Assembly (NCBI GenBank): GCA_900540455.1
Contig: UQGD01000003.1
Coordinates: forward strand, 1-64,000
Direction: 5' to 3'
Length of the DNA: 64,000 bases
DNA from: an uncultured Faecalibacterium sp.
Lineage (GTDB): Bacteria > Bacillota > Clostridia > Oscillospirales > Ruminococcaceae
The notes under the pieces are model-generated. The model ran no database searches and was not told where the DNA came from. It saw only the letters and a program-made list of their open reading frames with translations. The position numbers were made by a program, and so were the translations under genes. Shown one piece after another: positions 7,767 to 16,297 of the stretch (position 1 is the stretch's first letter; the number at the start of each line of letters is the position of its first letter).

Positions 7767-8909
7767 ATGAGCAGCGAACTTAAACTCAATAAACCAAGTG
7801 GGGCGGCTGTTATGCAATATGATATCAGTGTAATACCCAACGACTTTAATATTACAACTATCTACAATTTGATTGATTCTGGTGCTATCGAAATGCCTGT
7901 TTTCCAGCGAAATTATATCTGGGACAAGAAACGAGCTTCAAGATTTATCGAATCGTTAATTTTGGGACTCCCTATTCCGCAGATTTTTCTGTATCAGAAG
8001 GCCAGAAATCAGTTTTTGGTAATTGATGGACAACAGAGACTGCTTTCTATTTATTATTTTATTAAGCAGAGATTCCCGATTTCTGAAAAGAGAGCTGAAA
8101 TTCGGAAGATTTTTGACGATAACAACTGCATTCCAGAAGATATTTTGAATAATGATGATTATTTCCAGGATTTCAAGTTACAGTTTGCAAAGCCAGAAGA
8201 CGGTGGAACACATCCACTTCAAGGATTGAAATACACTACTTTAGGTATTTATAAGTCTAATTTCGAATTTATGACGATTAGATGTATGGCTATTCGGCAA
8301 AATGAGCCGAAAGAAGATGATAGTTCTGTCTTTGAAATTTTTAGCCGACTAAATACTGGTGGAGTTAACCTCAGCAATCAAGAAATTAGAGCTTGCTTGT
8401 ATTATTCTGACTTCTTCCGTATGCTAAATAAACTCAACGAGAACCAGATTTGGCGAAATATGTATGGGAAGGAAGAAGACGGAAAATTTAAAGATGTTGA
8501 AATTATTCTGCGATCTTTTGCATTGCTTTGTAATGGGGATGGTTACAAAGGATCTATGAACGCATTCATCAATGTTTTTGCCCAAAAAGCAATGAAGTTT
8601 ACTGATGAAGAAAATCTTTATTTTTACAAACTATTTGAATCCTTTATGCAGGCATGTAAAGATGTTCCCAGAGAAACTTTTAGTACAAATAAAAGCCATG
8701 AGCTTAATGCCTCTTTGTTCGACTCTATTTTTGCTGTAATAGCAGGACAGAATTATAAAGATAGGAGTTTGGTCACCACTGCTATCGATCCAGATAAGGT
8801 GAATGCACTTAAGGCTGACTCCGATTTTAGAGAAGCTATCACTCACAGTACCTCTCATACAACCGCAGTTCAAACAAGGCTCAATAAAGTCCGTGAGTAT
8901 CTGCTTTGA
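7767..8909 (+). CDS. DUF262 (GmrSD-N/ParB-like) protein
   Basis: A 380-aa protein starting with the DUF262 domain: FQRNYIW at residues 46-52, VIDGQQRLLS at 85-94 and FSRLNTGGVNLSNQEIR at 192-208. DUF262 is the ParB-like NTPase/nuclease domain of GmrS, SspE and BrxU; it occurs in systems that sense modified or phosphorothioated DNA. The C-terminal part is alpha-helical with no DUF1524 (HNH) domain that I can see, so the nuclease of a GmrSD pair is lacking here or supplied by a neighbour. The start has AAGGAGG. It begins 60 nt after the endonuclease gene and 31 nt before a HEPN gene. Defence function inferred. Confidence 0.85.
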   Translation: MSSELKLNKPSGAAVMQYDISVIPNDFNITTIYNLIDSGAIEMPVFQRNYIWDKKRASRFIESLILGLPIPQIFLYQKARNQFLVIDGQQRLLSIYYFIKQRFPISEKRAEIRKIFDDNNCIPEDILNNDDYFQDFKLQFAKPEDGGTHPLQGLKYTTLGIYKSNFEFMTIRCMAIRQNEPKEDDSSVFEIFSRLNTGGVNLSNQEIRACLYYSDFFRMLNKLNENQIWRNMYGKEEDGKFKDVEIILRSFALLCNGDGYKGSMNAFINVFAQKAMKFTDEENLYFYKLFESFMQACKDVPRETFSTNKSHELNASLFDSIFAVIAGQNYKDRSLVTTAIDPDKVNALKADSDFREAITHSTSHTTAVQTRLNKVREYLL

Positions 8910-8940
8910 GATTGTGTAATGCATAAAGAGAGGTTGCACC

Positions 8941-9465
8941 ATGTACAGTCCAAAAATTAAAGCATTGCATGATGAATATTGTGAACTGATTGACTTTTGC
9001 CGTGAGCATAATCAAGTTTCATTTGAAATGTATATCAATGACACATATAGAAAATCACTGTTACTGTCTGCAGCAAGTTATTTTGAAGCGCAGATTTCTA
9101 ATGCTGTGCATGCATTTTCTGTCAATGCATCCAAAGGCAACAAGTCCCTTGTTGCCTTTGTTGACAATAAGGCGATAAATAGGCAATACCATACTTTCTT
9201 TGATTGGAAGGGGAATAACGCCAATCAATTCCTTGGGTTATTTGGTGAAGATTTCAAGAAAAACGCCAAAGATCAAATAAAGGAAAAAGGGTTAGAAAAC
9301 GCAGAGCGTGAATTTATAACACTTGGTAAAGAGCGAAATTGTCTTGTGCATCAAAATTACATTGAAGCACAAGTTAACTCAACATTTGAAGAGATTTACA
9401 ACAGGTATGAAACGGCTTGTGATTTTGTGGAGTTCATAGTTCAAATTTTAAACCATGAAGTCTGA
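8941..9465 (+). CDS. HEPN-domain protein (MAE_28990/RiboL-PSP-HEPN-like)
   Basis: A 174-aa all-helical protein with a clear HEPN motif, Rx4H: Arg132-Asn-Cys-Leu-Val-His137 in KERNCLVHQNY. The N-terminal YRKSLLLSAASYFEAQI segment is typical of HEPN proteins of the MAE_28990/RiboL-PSP type. HEPN proteins with this motif are often metal-independent RNases used in abortive defence. It follows the DUF262 gene by 31 nt with its own ribosome site (AGAGAGG), a pairing that recurs in defence islands. The RNase role is inferred; both motif residues are present. Confidence 0.8.
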   Translation: MYSPKIKALHDEYCELIDFCREHNQVSFEMYINDTYRKSLLLSAASYFEAQISNAVHAFSVNASKGNKSLVAFVDNKAINRQYHTFFDWKGNNANQFLGLFGEDFKKNAKDQIKEKGLENAEREFITLGKERNCLVHQNYIEAQVNSTFEEIYNRYETACDFVEFIVQILNHEV

Positions 9466-9624
9466 GTGCATTTTGGGTACACTTTGATGAAAGCAAGCGA
9501 AATTCTACACTTTCAGAAATTATAACTTACTGCAATAACATTGTGCGAGAGAATAAAACTGATTAGAGTCTCCGAATTGAGTTTGAGTCCAAGTAAGTTA
9601 GATAATTAATAAAGAAGGTGTTCC

Positions 9625-10428
9625 ATGGTGGATTCAGCGGCTAAAACTTGTAGGTGCAAGCTGTGCGGCAAGATGTTCAATGATAGTGATATGAGCGAAG
9701 AACACTATCCTGCACGGAACACCGGAAATAACGATATTGTAGAATTAGATATTGTTAAGCTATTTGATGCTTTCCAGTCCAATGAACTTCGTTCAGAAAT
9801 TATCAAAAGGCTGAACAATGGTGAAAAATCCGAGGACATAACCGGTGAAATCTTTGATAAACGATTAGCGAGAGATAAATATCCGAAAGGTAGGACAGCC
9901 AGAACATTATGCAGAGAATGCAATACGTTCTTAGGAAAGTATGATGAAGCTTATTTGAGATTCTTTAATGCTAATGGAGATCCCAAGGTGATAAAAGGAT
10001 TTCAACAGCGTACAAAATACCAGATTATTAAAGCTATTTATGCGAAGTTTCTGTCGCTACCAGAGACTCAAAGTGAAGAGTTTGATTTCTTGGATTTTGT
10101 TAGAAATGCAGATGCAACAGGTTACAACGGAAAATGGCATCTCTATTTTGTTAAACGAGATTTAAGCTCTGATCTTATGGGGCTGGCTGATATTGGAACA
10201 GGAAAGACAGAATTTAATGAAGGCGTTGTTTATGAGCTGTCGGATGACAAATTCATCTTTAACCTGTTAAACTTTCCTAAGCATGATTGCTTTGAGATGA
10301 CTGATATTTTCGATATTCTTAAAAAGAACTATACTTTGATTGAAGGTGTGGGTAAAGACGGTGGATACCATGCTCAAATATTCATGGGAAGGTTGTTCTC
10401 TCGAATGAACTTTCCTGAGTTTAATTGA
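9625..10428 (+). CDS. HNH/treble-clef endonuclease-like protein
   Basis: A 267-aa protein with an N-terminal zinc-binding cluster: Cys-Lys-Leu-Cys near residues 11-15, EEHYPA at about 27-32, and LCRECNTFLGKYDEAY at about 94-109. This CxxC...EH...CxxC-N arrangement is an HNH-type treble clef. The remaining 150 residues form an unrecognised domain. It stands 159 nt after the HEPN gene with an AAGAAGG site, as the last gene of island 1 before the candidate attachment site. It could supply the nuclease that the DUF262 protein lacks. Function inferred from the metal cluster and neighbours only. Confidence 0.65.
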   Translation: MVDSAAKTCRCKLCGKMFNDSDMSEEHYPARNTGNNDIVELDIVKLFDAFQSNELRSEIIKRLNNGEKSEDITGEIFDKRLARDKYPKGRTARTLCRECNTFLGKYDEAYLRFFNANGDPKVIKGFQQRTKYQIIKAIYAKFLSLPETQSEEFDFLDFVRNADATGYNGKWHLYFVKRDLSSDLMGLADIGTGKTEFNEGVVYELSDDKFIFNLLNFPKHDCFEMTDIFDILKKNYTLIEGVGKDGGYHAQIFMGRLFSRMNFPEFN

Positions 10429-10465
10429 AATCGAGGAAATATCCACCTGAGTACTATATTTACCT

Positions 10466-10510
10466 TGGCAACATCATGGCAACAAAAAATCAGATAGCCT
10501 CTACTATCTG
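10466..10510 (+). repeat. Direct repeats and hairpin next to the att site
   Basis: TGGCAACA occurs at 10466-10473 and 10477-10484 (11-bp period), followed by the perfect hairpin CAGATAG-6 nt-CTATCTG at 10491-10510. Direct repeats near an attachment site can be arm-type integrase sites; the hairpin may end transcription of the HNH-like gene. Roles inferred. Confidence 0.4.
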
Positions 10511-10582
10511 AATAATGGAAAGAATACCAATACTCTGAGCGAAATACCATAAGCAAATCTGTTTAGAAAACATCTAACAGGA

Positions 10583-10596
10583 GCGAGTGGGAATAA
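10583..10596 (+). other. Candidate attachment site (guaA 3'-end type), island 1/island 2 junction
   Basis: The 14 bp GCGAGTGGGAATAA are identical to 21923-21936. Both copies lie 22 bp after GTTTAGAAA (10561 and 21901). Read in frame the core gives Glu-Trp-Glu-stop, the usual C-terminus of GMP synthase (GuaA), and the 3' end of guaA is an established island target. The copy marks the junction between the two islands. TTGATAGCA at 10665-10673 and 10676-10684 may be integrase arm sites. Confidence 0.6.
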
Positions 10597-10772
10597 GCAA
10601 AAAGTGGATATGAGGGCCCGCAAACCCGTATAAACGCTGGGTTTTTGATTTTCAAATTCCCCGTTTGATAGCAGATTGATAGCACTCGTCAAATCCCGAT
10701 TTATTGAGTTTGAAAAGAAAAATCGGGTGGCTTGCGAGTAGCCTAAAAATCCTCATCTTTTTATTCATAAGT

Positions 10773-10812
10773 AAAAGGTCTAACTGATTTTTGTTGATCA
10801 GTTAGACCTTTT
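10773..10812 (+). terminator. Strong hairpin terminator
   Basis: A perfect 16-bp stem (10773-10788 with 10797-10812) around an 8-nt loop; it reads AAAAGGTC... outward and ends in a T-run. It can act on both strands. The remaining bases of 10429-10863 hold no gene. Confidence 0.85.
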
Positions 10813-10863
10813 TTGTTTTGCCCTCATTTATCTGAATTTTCTGATAGGGTTGGAGGCTATAAG

Positions 10864-11325
10864 ATGGATACGAAAAGCTAGTTTTTCATCGGACACAGAG
10901 AGGCATCGGAAGAAATTTGTTCAGTATTGTATGCGGCTGTTGAGCAGCACATTGTTGAATATGGCGTTACAGAATTTATTGTCGGTCACTACGTCGGATT
11001 TGACCGCCTTGTAGCATCAGCAGTCAAAGAAACAAAGCGTTTCTACCCAGAGGTGAGACTTACTTTGCTGTTGCCATACCATCCGGCAGAGCGGCCCAAC
11101 CCAACACCAGATGGATTTGATGGAACATTCTATCCGCCAGGGATGGAAAGTGTTTCGAGCAAGGCTGCAATTATAAGAGCAAACCGCTATGTTGTGGATC
11201 ATGTAGATTATCTGATTGCTTATACCTGGCACCCTGCCAGCAATGCGCAGGAACTGGTTGAATATGCTCGGAAAAGGCAGCGAAATCTCTGCCTTTCCAT
11301 AACACGGATAAAGCCTGATAATTAG
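10864..11325 (+). pseudogene. SLOG/DUF1273-like gene interrupted by an amber codon
   Basis: The frame begins at ATG 10864 with GGAGG 7 nt upstream, but codon 6 is TAG (10879-10881). The sequence after it, FFIGHREASEE, is the conserved first beta strand and loop of the SLOG (DprA/DUF1273) nucleotide-binding fold, and 132 further residues remain open and well conserved in look (EFIVGHYVGFDRL, YHPAERP, NRYVVDHVDYLIAY, NAQELVEYA). SLOG proteins bind nucleotides and occur near prophage and mobile-element genes. A start at a later codon would lose the first strand, so this is probably a recent pseudogene unless TAG is suppressed. Confidence 0.75.
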
Positions 11326-11333
11326 ATATCAAG

Positions 11334-11362
11334 TTGAGTTTTTCACGAAAATGTGATAAAAT
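11334..11362 (+). promoter_or_regulatory. Promoter of the second XRE regulator
   Basis: TTGAGT at 11334-11339, 17 bp, TAAAAT at 11357-11362, 35 nt before the start codon. The regulator at 5649 has the same promoter-to-start distance. Confidence 0.65.
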
Positions 11363-11396
11363 AAATCCAAGCATTTCTTGCTTTGGAGGAACTAAA

Positions 11397-11606
11397 ATGG
11401 CGATTTGTTATGACCGCTTATTCCATCTGATGATTGATAAAAAGATAAGCAATGCACAGCTAAAAGAGAAGGCCGGTTTTAGTGCCAATATTATCACCCG
11501 CCTAAAGCGCAACGAGTATGTTTCTATCGAAAGCATCGAGAAGATTTGCCGCGTGATGGAATGTGGTGTGGACGATATTCTGGAGTTTGTTCCGGAAGAA
11601 AAATAG
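11397..11606 (+). CDS. XRE-family regulator heading the island 2 restriction genes
   Basis: A 69-aa single helix-turn-helix protein starting at ATG 11397 with GGAGG 7 nt upstream. Its sequence tracks the regulator at 5649 over its whole length (YDRLFHLMIDKK, LKEKAGFSANII, NEYVSIESIEKIC, ILEFV). It is followed after about 100 nt by the Mrr-type gene and then the type I operon. I infer a controller role similar to its paralogue. Confidence 0.8.
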   Translation: MAICYDRLFHLMIDKKISNAQLKEKAGFSANIITRLKRNEYVSIESIEKICRVMECGVDDILEFVPEEK

Positions 11607-11710
11607 GCAAGAATTTTGACAAAGTGGCTTAATATTTAAGGATGACTTTCGGGAGACAAGATTCTCGCTGGCTGAGAAGTTGCGAAAGATCGGACAGGAG
11701 TGTGGCTGTG

Positions 11711-12700
11711 ATGGCAGCAGCAAACAAAACAATTTGGGGAATCCATACGATGGACGATCCCCTTTTTTTGAATCAGAATCTAATTGCAATCGGCTGGGAA
11801 GAGATGGGCGACTTGTCGGTCATAAGTGCATCTCGTGATGCCTACAAAGAAAAATATATTGCAACCTATCCGGATGCTAAAAAAGGTTCAATTCCCACAA
11901 GTGCTGGAATGCTGTACCGGTTCGTTCATGAAGTGCGAGAAGGCGATTATATCGTGTTCCCATCTAAGTTCGACCGTAAAATCAATATCGGGATCGTTGA
12001 GAGCGCCTATTTTTATGATAGTACAGCAGCACAGTATCACAATCGTCGGAAAGTAAAGTGGCTCAAACATCTGCCTCGTACGGCTTTTTCGCAAGGGGCT
12101 CTGCATGAAGTAGGATCGGCATTGACTTTTTTCTTAGTGAAGAACTACGCGGATGAGTATTTGAAGGCGCTAGATAAAGACTTCAAAGGTAATATCATGG
12201 AGCCGGATACCGATGAGACAGTGGCACAAACGGCGGATGAAATTATCGAGGCTACCCGAGATTTTATTTTAAAAGAGCTGAGCAAAAATCTGAAAGGCTA
12301 TGATCTGGAGCCGTTTGTCGCAAATCTTTTGCAGGCCATGGGCTACCGCACGATCCTATCTCCGCATGGTGGGGATAGCGGCATCGACATTACCGCCTAT
12401 AAAGACGAGCTTCCGCCCCGCATTGTTGTCCAGGTCAAAAGCCAGGACGGAGACATCAAAGAGGCGACCATCCAGTCTCTGAAAGGCGCTATGCGCGAAG
12501 GAGATTACGGCTTGTTCGTGACACTGTCCAACTATACCAAAAATGCGCAGAGATACCTGGATAACACCCCGATTATTCGCGGCATTAACGGCACAGAACT
12601 TGTGGATCTGGTCTTGAAATATTACGACCAGCTCAGTATTAAATACCGTAAAATGATTCCTCTGAAAATGGTGTACATCCCCGTTCCGCCAGAGGAATAA
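11711..12700 (+). CDS. Mrr-type restriction endonuclease with PUA/EVE-like N-terminal domain
   Basis: A 329-aa protein. The C-terminal Mrr_cat domain is clear: HGGDSGIDITAY at residues 219-230 with Asp226 and VQVKSQ at 240-245 (Gln/Lys of the D-(E/Q)xK site), then TIQSLKGAMREGDYGLFVT. The first 145 residues (WGIHTMDD, LIAIGWEEMGD, REGDYIVFPSK) resemble the EVE/PUA-like modules that recognise modified bases. Mrr-type enzymes with such modules cut modified DNA, so this may be a modification-dependent (type IV-like) enzyme. ATG 11711 follows AGGAG by 10 nt; the open frame extends upstream to 11642 without a ribosome site. Confidence 0.8.
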   Translation: MAAANKTIWGIHTMDDPLFLNQNLIAIGWEEMGDLSVISASRDAYKEKYIATYPDAKKGSIPTSAGMLYRFVHEVREGDYIVFPSKFDRKINIGIVESAYFYDSTAAQYHNRRKVKWLKHLPRTAFSQGALHEVGSALTFFLVKNYADEYLKALDKDFKGNIMEPDTDETVAQTADEIIEATRDFILKELSKNLKGYDLEPFVANLLQAMGYRTILSPHGGDSGIDITAYKDELPPRIVVQVKSQDGDIKEATIQSLKGAMREGDYGLFVTLSNYTKNAQRYLDNTPIIRGINGTELVDLVLKYYDQLSIKYRKMIPLKMVYIPVPPEE

Positions 12701-12791
12701 AACTGGCATTTAACAAAACGACGAGTGCATCTACTGACAATCTTACTTATGACATGAAAATGTGCAGAACTTGCAAGGGTGGTGAGCCGTG

Positions 12792-15700
12792 ATGAAAAGT
12801 AATTTTGAATTTCTTGATAAAGAGTTTCCGGTGCTATCCCAGTTCGGGAAAAAAGCAGAAGCATATCTTTATTCGGATTCAAACTCCTGCTTGATGAAGT
12901 TAGGGATGATCGGCGAAACAGTTGTGAACTTGATGTTTACTTATGATCGGATCATGCCTCCTTCCGAAAATACGGCGGTCAATCGGATCGGCGTACTATT
13001 CCGAGAGGGCCTCCTTACGCAGGATCTTGTGGATATTCTTCATGCGCTGCGCAAGGTGCGCAATAAGGCGGCACATGAGAACTACTCCTCCATTGAAGAG
13101 GGAAAAGTGCTGCTTCAAATGGCGCACAGCTTATGCGAATGGTTCATGCAGACCTACGGTGACTGGAACTATCAAACTGTTCCTTTTGTGATGCCGACTG
13201 CCTCGCAGAAGCAAGATATTGCAGATACTGACGATGCACAGGAAGAAAGTCTGGTCAAAGAAGCGGAAGAAAAGGCTGCCGCTTCGGGTTCTGTCACAAA
13301 AGAAAAACGCCGCCAGCAGGCAGCCAGGGCAGCCAGCCAGCGGCAAAAGACAGAAGCAGAAACGCGCTACATTATTGACCAGCAACTCCGTCAAGTGGGC
13401 TGGGAGGCTGATACTGAGAATCTGCGTTTCTCTAATGGCACTCGCCCAGCCAAAGGTCGGAATCTTGCCATAGCTGAGTGGCCCACTGACTCAACTGTGG
13501 GAAATCACGGCCGCGCTGATTATGCCCTTTTTATTGGTCTGCAATTTGTCGGTATCATTGAGGCAAAAGCGGAACACAAGGACATTCCCTCCGTGATCGA
13601 CTATCAGGGGAAAGACTATCCCCGTAATATTCGTGTTGAGGATGCTCGGTACCAAGTTGGAACTTGGGGCAGCTATAAAGTGCCGTTTACCTTTGCGACT
13701 AATGGCAGACCATATTTGGAGCAGTATAAAACAAAGTCCGGTATTTGGTTTCTGGATCTCCGTCGGTCTTCCAGTGTTCCAAAGGCGCTGCGGGGGTGGA
13801 TGAGCCCTGAAAACCTTCTGGACCTGTTGGGGAAGGACATCGACGCCGGCAACCGTGCGCTGGAACAAATGCCTTTTGATTTGCTCCGGGACAAAGATGG
13901 ACTAAACCTCCGTGATTATCAGCTGCGGGCTATTCAGGCAGCGGAGCAGACCATCATGGATGGGAAAAATACGGCTTTGCTAGCCATGGCAACCGGTACC
14001 GGCAAGACCCGGACGGTGCTGGGCATGATTTACCGTTTCTTGAAAACAGGCCGTTTCAAACGAATCCTGTTCCTGGTGGACCGCACCGCTCTGGGAGAGC
14101 AGGCATTGGATGTATTCAAAGAGGTCAAGCTGGAGGATTTGATGCCCCTGGCGGATATCTATAACATTAAGGGACTGGAAGACAAAGAAATTGAGAGGGA
14201 GACTCGTATCCAGGTTGCCACCGTACAGGGAATGGTAAAGCGTATTCTCTACAATGATAGAGAAACCATGCCCGCGGTCAACGACTATGACCTGATTATC
14301 ATAGACGAGGCCCACCGGGGCTACCTTTTGGATAAGGAGATGGGGGATACTGAACTTCTTTACCGAGACCAGCGAGACTACCAGAGCAAATATCGCAGCG
14401 TGATTGAGTATTTCGATGCGGTGAAAATTGCTCTGACCGCTACTCCTGCCCTCCAGACCACCGAGATTTTCGGCCAACCGGTTTTCAAGTACACCTACCG
14501 TGAAGCGGTTATCGAGGGCTATCTGGTGGACCACGACGCCCCTCACGACCTCCATACCAAACTGCGGGATGAGGGCATCCACTATCAATCTGGCGATACC
14601 GTCACTGTCTACGATCCGGTGACCGGGGAGATCACCAACAGCGAGTTGTTGAATGATGAGCTCAACTTCGATGTGGAGCAGTTTAATAAGAAAGTCATCA
14701 CTCGCCCATTTAACGAGGTGGTTTTGGCCGAGATCGCCAAAGGCATCGACCCGGAAAATCCGGAGGAACAGGGCAAAACCCTTATCTATGCCGTGGATGA
14801 CCAACATGCCGACATGATCGTGGACATCCTCAAGAATATCTACTCGGAATACGGCGTGGACAACGACGCCATTATGAAGATCACCGGCAGCGTGGGCGGC
14901 GGCAACCCCAAAAAAGTACAGGAAGCTATCAAGCGGTTCAAGAATGAGCGCTATCCCAGTATTGCCGTCACCGTGGACCTGCTGACTACCGGTATCGATG
15001 TGCCGGAAATTACCAATTTAGTGTTTCTGCGCCGGGTGAAATCCCGCATTCTGTTTGAACAAATGTTGGGCCGTGCCACCCGTCTGTGCCCCAAGATCCA
15101 TAAGACTCACTTCGAGATTTATGATCCGGTTGGTGTCTATGAATCGTTGGATGCAGTCAATACCATGAAACCGGTGGTAGCCAACCCATCTGCCTCCTTT
15201 GGGCAACTGTTGGATGGTCTCGAGGTGCTGGAGGACGAAAAGCAGATCGCGTACCAGGTGGACCAGATCATCGCCAAACTCCAGCGAAAAAAGCGGAAGC
15301 TGGACGGAAAGACCATGGAGCATTTTGTCAGCATGACCGGCGGCATGGACCCCACCCAGTTTATCCAGCAGTTAGAACAGGAGCCGCCGCAGCAGGCCCG
15401 TAACCGCATTTTGGCCCATCGTGACCTCTTTGAACTGCTTGGAGAGACCCGGGCCAACGGCGGCCGCCCGGTGGTTATCTCTGACGCACCGGATGAATTG
15501 GTCAGCCACACCCGTGGCTATGGTACCGGCAGTCGCCCGGAGGACTACCTGGATGCCTTCGCTGACTATGTAAAGACCCATATCAATGAAATTGCGGCTC
15601 TGAACATCGTCTGCACCCGGCCAAAGGAACTGACCCGGGCGAGCCTCAAAGATCTGCGCCTGACGCTGGATCGGGAGGGTTTCACAACCCAGCAGCTCAA

Positions 15701-16052
15701 CACCGCCATTTCGGAAATGACCAACGAGGAGATGGCGGCAGACATCATCAGTCTGATTCGCCGGTATGCCATTGGCTCCACCCTCATCAGCCACGAGGCC
15801 CGCATCCGCCGGGCAGTGGACAAACTAAAAAAAGCCCATAAATTCACTGCCATTGAGCAAAAGTGGATTGGCCGTATGGAAAAATACCTCATGGAGGAAT
15901 CTGTCCTCAATGTAGGCGTGTTTGATGAAGATACCCGTTTCAGAAGTGAGGGCGGATTCAAGAAGATCGACCGGATCTTCCAGAACAAGTTAGAAAGCAT
16001 CGTGCTGGAACTCAACGAATATCTGTACGATGATGGAGGAAGAAGTGCATGA
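12792..16052 (+). CDS. hsdR: Type I restriction enzyme R subunit with N-terminal DUF4145/HEPN domain
   Basis: A 1086-aa HsdR, somewhat long because of an extra N-terminal DUF4145 domain (residues 1-125) that carries an Rx4H motif, Arg90-Asn-Lys-Ala-Ala-His95, as in HEPN RNases. Next come a charged linker, the HSDR_N nuclease part (RADYALFIGLQFVGIIEAKA: D...ExK), the SF2 helicase (Walker A ATGTGKT, DEAH in IIDEAHRGY, LTATP) and the EcoEI-type C-terminal domain. It translocates DNA and cuts it. ATG 12792 is chosen over GTG 12789; an AGGGTGG site precedes it. Its stop overlaps the next start (ATGA). Confidence 0.93.
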   Translation: MKSNFEFLDKEFPVLSQFGKKAEAYLYSDSNSCLMKLGMIGETVVNLMFTYDRIMPPSENTAVNRIGVLFREGLLTQDLVDILHALRKVRNKAAHENYSSIEEGKVLLQMAHSLCEWFMQTYGDWNYQTVPFVMPTASQKQDIADTDDAQEESLVKEAEEKAAASGSVTKEKRRQQAARAASQRQKTEAETRYIIDQQLRQVGWEADTENLRFSNGTRPAKGRNLAIAEWPTDSTVGNHGRADYALFIGLQFVGIIEAKAEHKDIPSVIDYQGKDYPRNIRVEDARYQVGTWGSYKVPFTFATNGRPYLEQYKTKSGIWFLDLRRSSSVPKALRGWMSPENLLDLLGKDIDAGNRALEQMPFDLLRDKDGLNLRDYQLRAIQAAEQTIMDGKNTALLAMATGTGKTRTVLGMIYRFLKTGRFKRILFLVDRTALGEQALDVFKEVKLEDLMPLADIYNIKGLEDKEIERETRIQVATVQGMVKRILYNDRETMPAVNDYDLIIIDEAHRGYLLDKEMGDTELLYRDQRDYQSKYRSVIEYFDAVKIALTATPALQTTEIFGQPVFKYTYREAVIEGYLVDHDAPHDLHTKLRDEGIHYQSGDTVTVYDPVTGEITNSELLNDELNFDVEQFNKKVITRPFNEVVLAEIAKGIDPENPEEQGKTLIYAVDDQHADMIVDILKNIYSEYGVDNDAIMKITGSVGGGNPKKVQEAIKRFKNERYPSIAVTVDLLTTGIDVPEITNLVFLRRVKSRILFEQMLGRATRLCPKIHKTHFEIYDPVGVYESLDAVNTMKPVVANPSASFGQLLDGLEVLEDEKQIAYQVDQIIAKLQRKKRKLDGKTMEHFVSMTGGMDPTQFIQQLEQEPPQQARNRILAHRDLFELLGETRANGGRPVVISDAPDELVSHTRGYGTGSRPEDYLDAFADYVKTHINEIAALNIVCTRPKELTRASLKDLRLTLDREGFTTQQLNTAISEMTNEEMAADIISLIRRYAIGSTLISHEARIRRAVDKLKKAHKFTAIEQKWIGRMEKYLMEESVLNVGVFDEDTRFRSEGGFKKIDRIFQNKLESIVLELNEYLYDDGGRSA

Positions 16053-16297
16053 ACTATAACACCTATCCTTATGGGATTTTTAACCCACAGTATTTAAGCC
16101 AGTTCCAGGCACAACAGATGGAAGCGCAAAGAAACCTGGAGCAGCAGAAAAATATCCGTGACATGGTCAAGGCGATTTCTGATCTTTGCGAGGCGGCCCG
16201 AAAAGTGGATGCCGATTACCAGCAGACAGCTATGAACTGTTGTCTTGCCGAAGTATTGCGTCAGGCCGCTATCGATAACGGAGGGAACCGCACATGA
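16049..16297 (+). CDS. Small 82-aa protein embedded in the type I operon
   Basis: A Gln-rich helical protein (NPQYLSQFQAQQMEAQRNLEQ then a helix to about residue 65 with QTAMNCCLAEVLRQ). ATG 16049 overlaps the hsdR stop by 4 nt and its own stop overlaps the hsdM start by 4 nt, so it is translationally coupled on both sides and certainly expressed if the operon is. I do not recognise a family. It could be an assembly factor or a regulator of the R-M complex; nothing in the sequence decides this. Confidence 0.8.
   Translation: MNYNTYPYGIFNPQYLSQFQAQQMEAQRNLEQQKNIRDMVKAISDLCEAARKVDADYQQTAMNCCLAEVLRQAAIDNGGNRT

Noticed and set aside
11642..11710. Longer N-terminus for the Mrr-type protein
   Set aside because: No ribosome site at 11642; conserved domain begins after ATG 11711. 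A second frame there reads like an unrelated gene tail.
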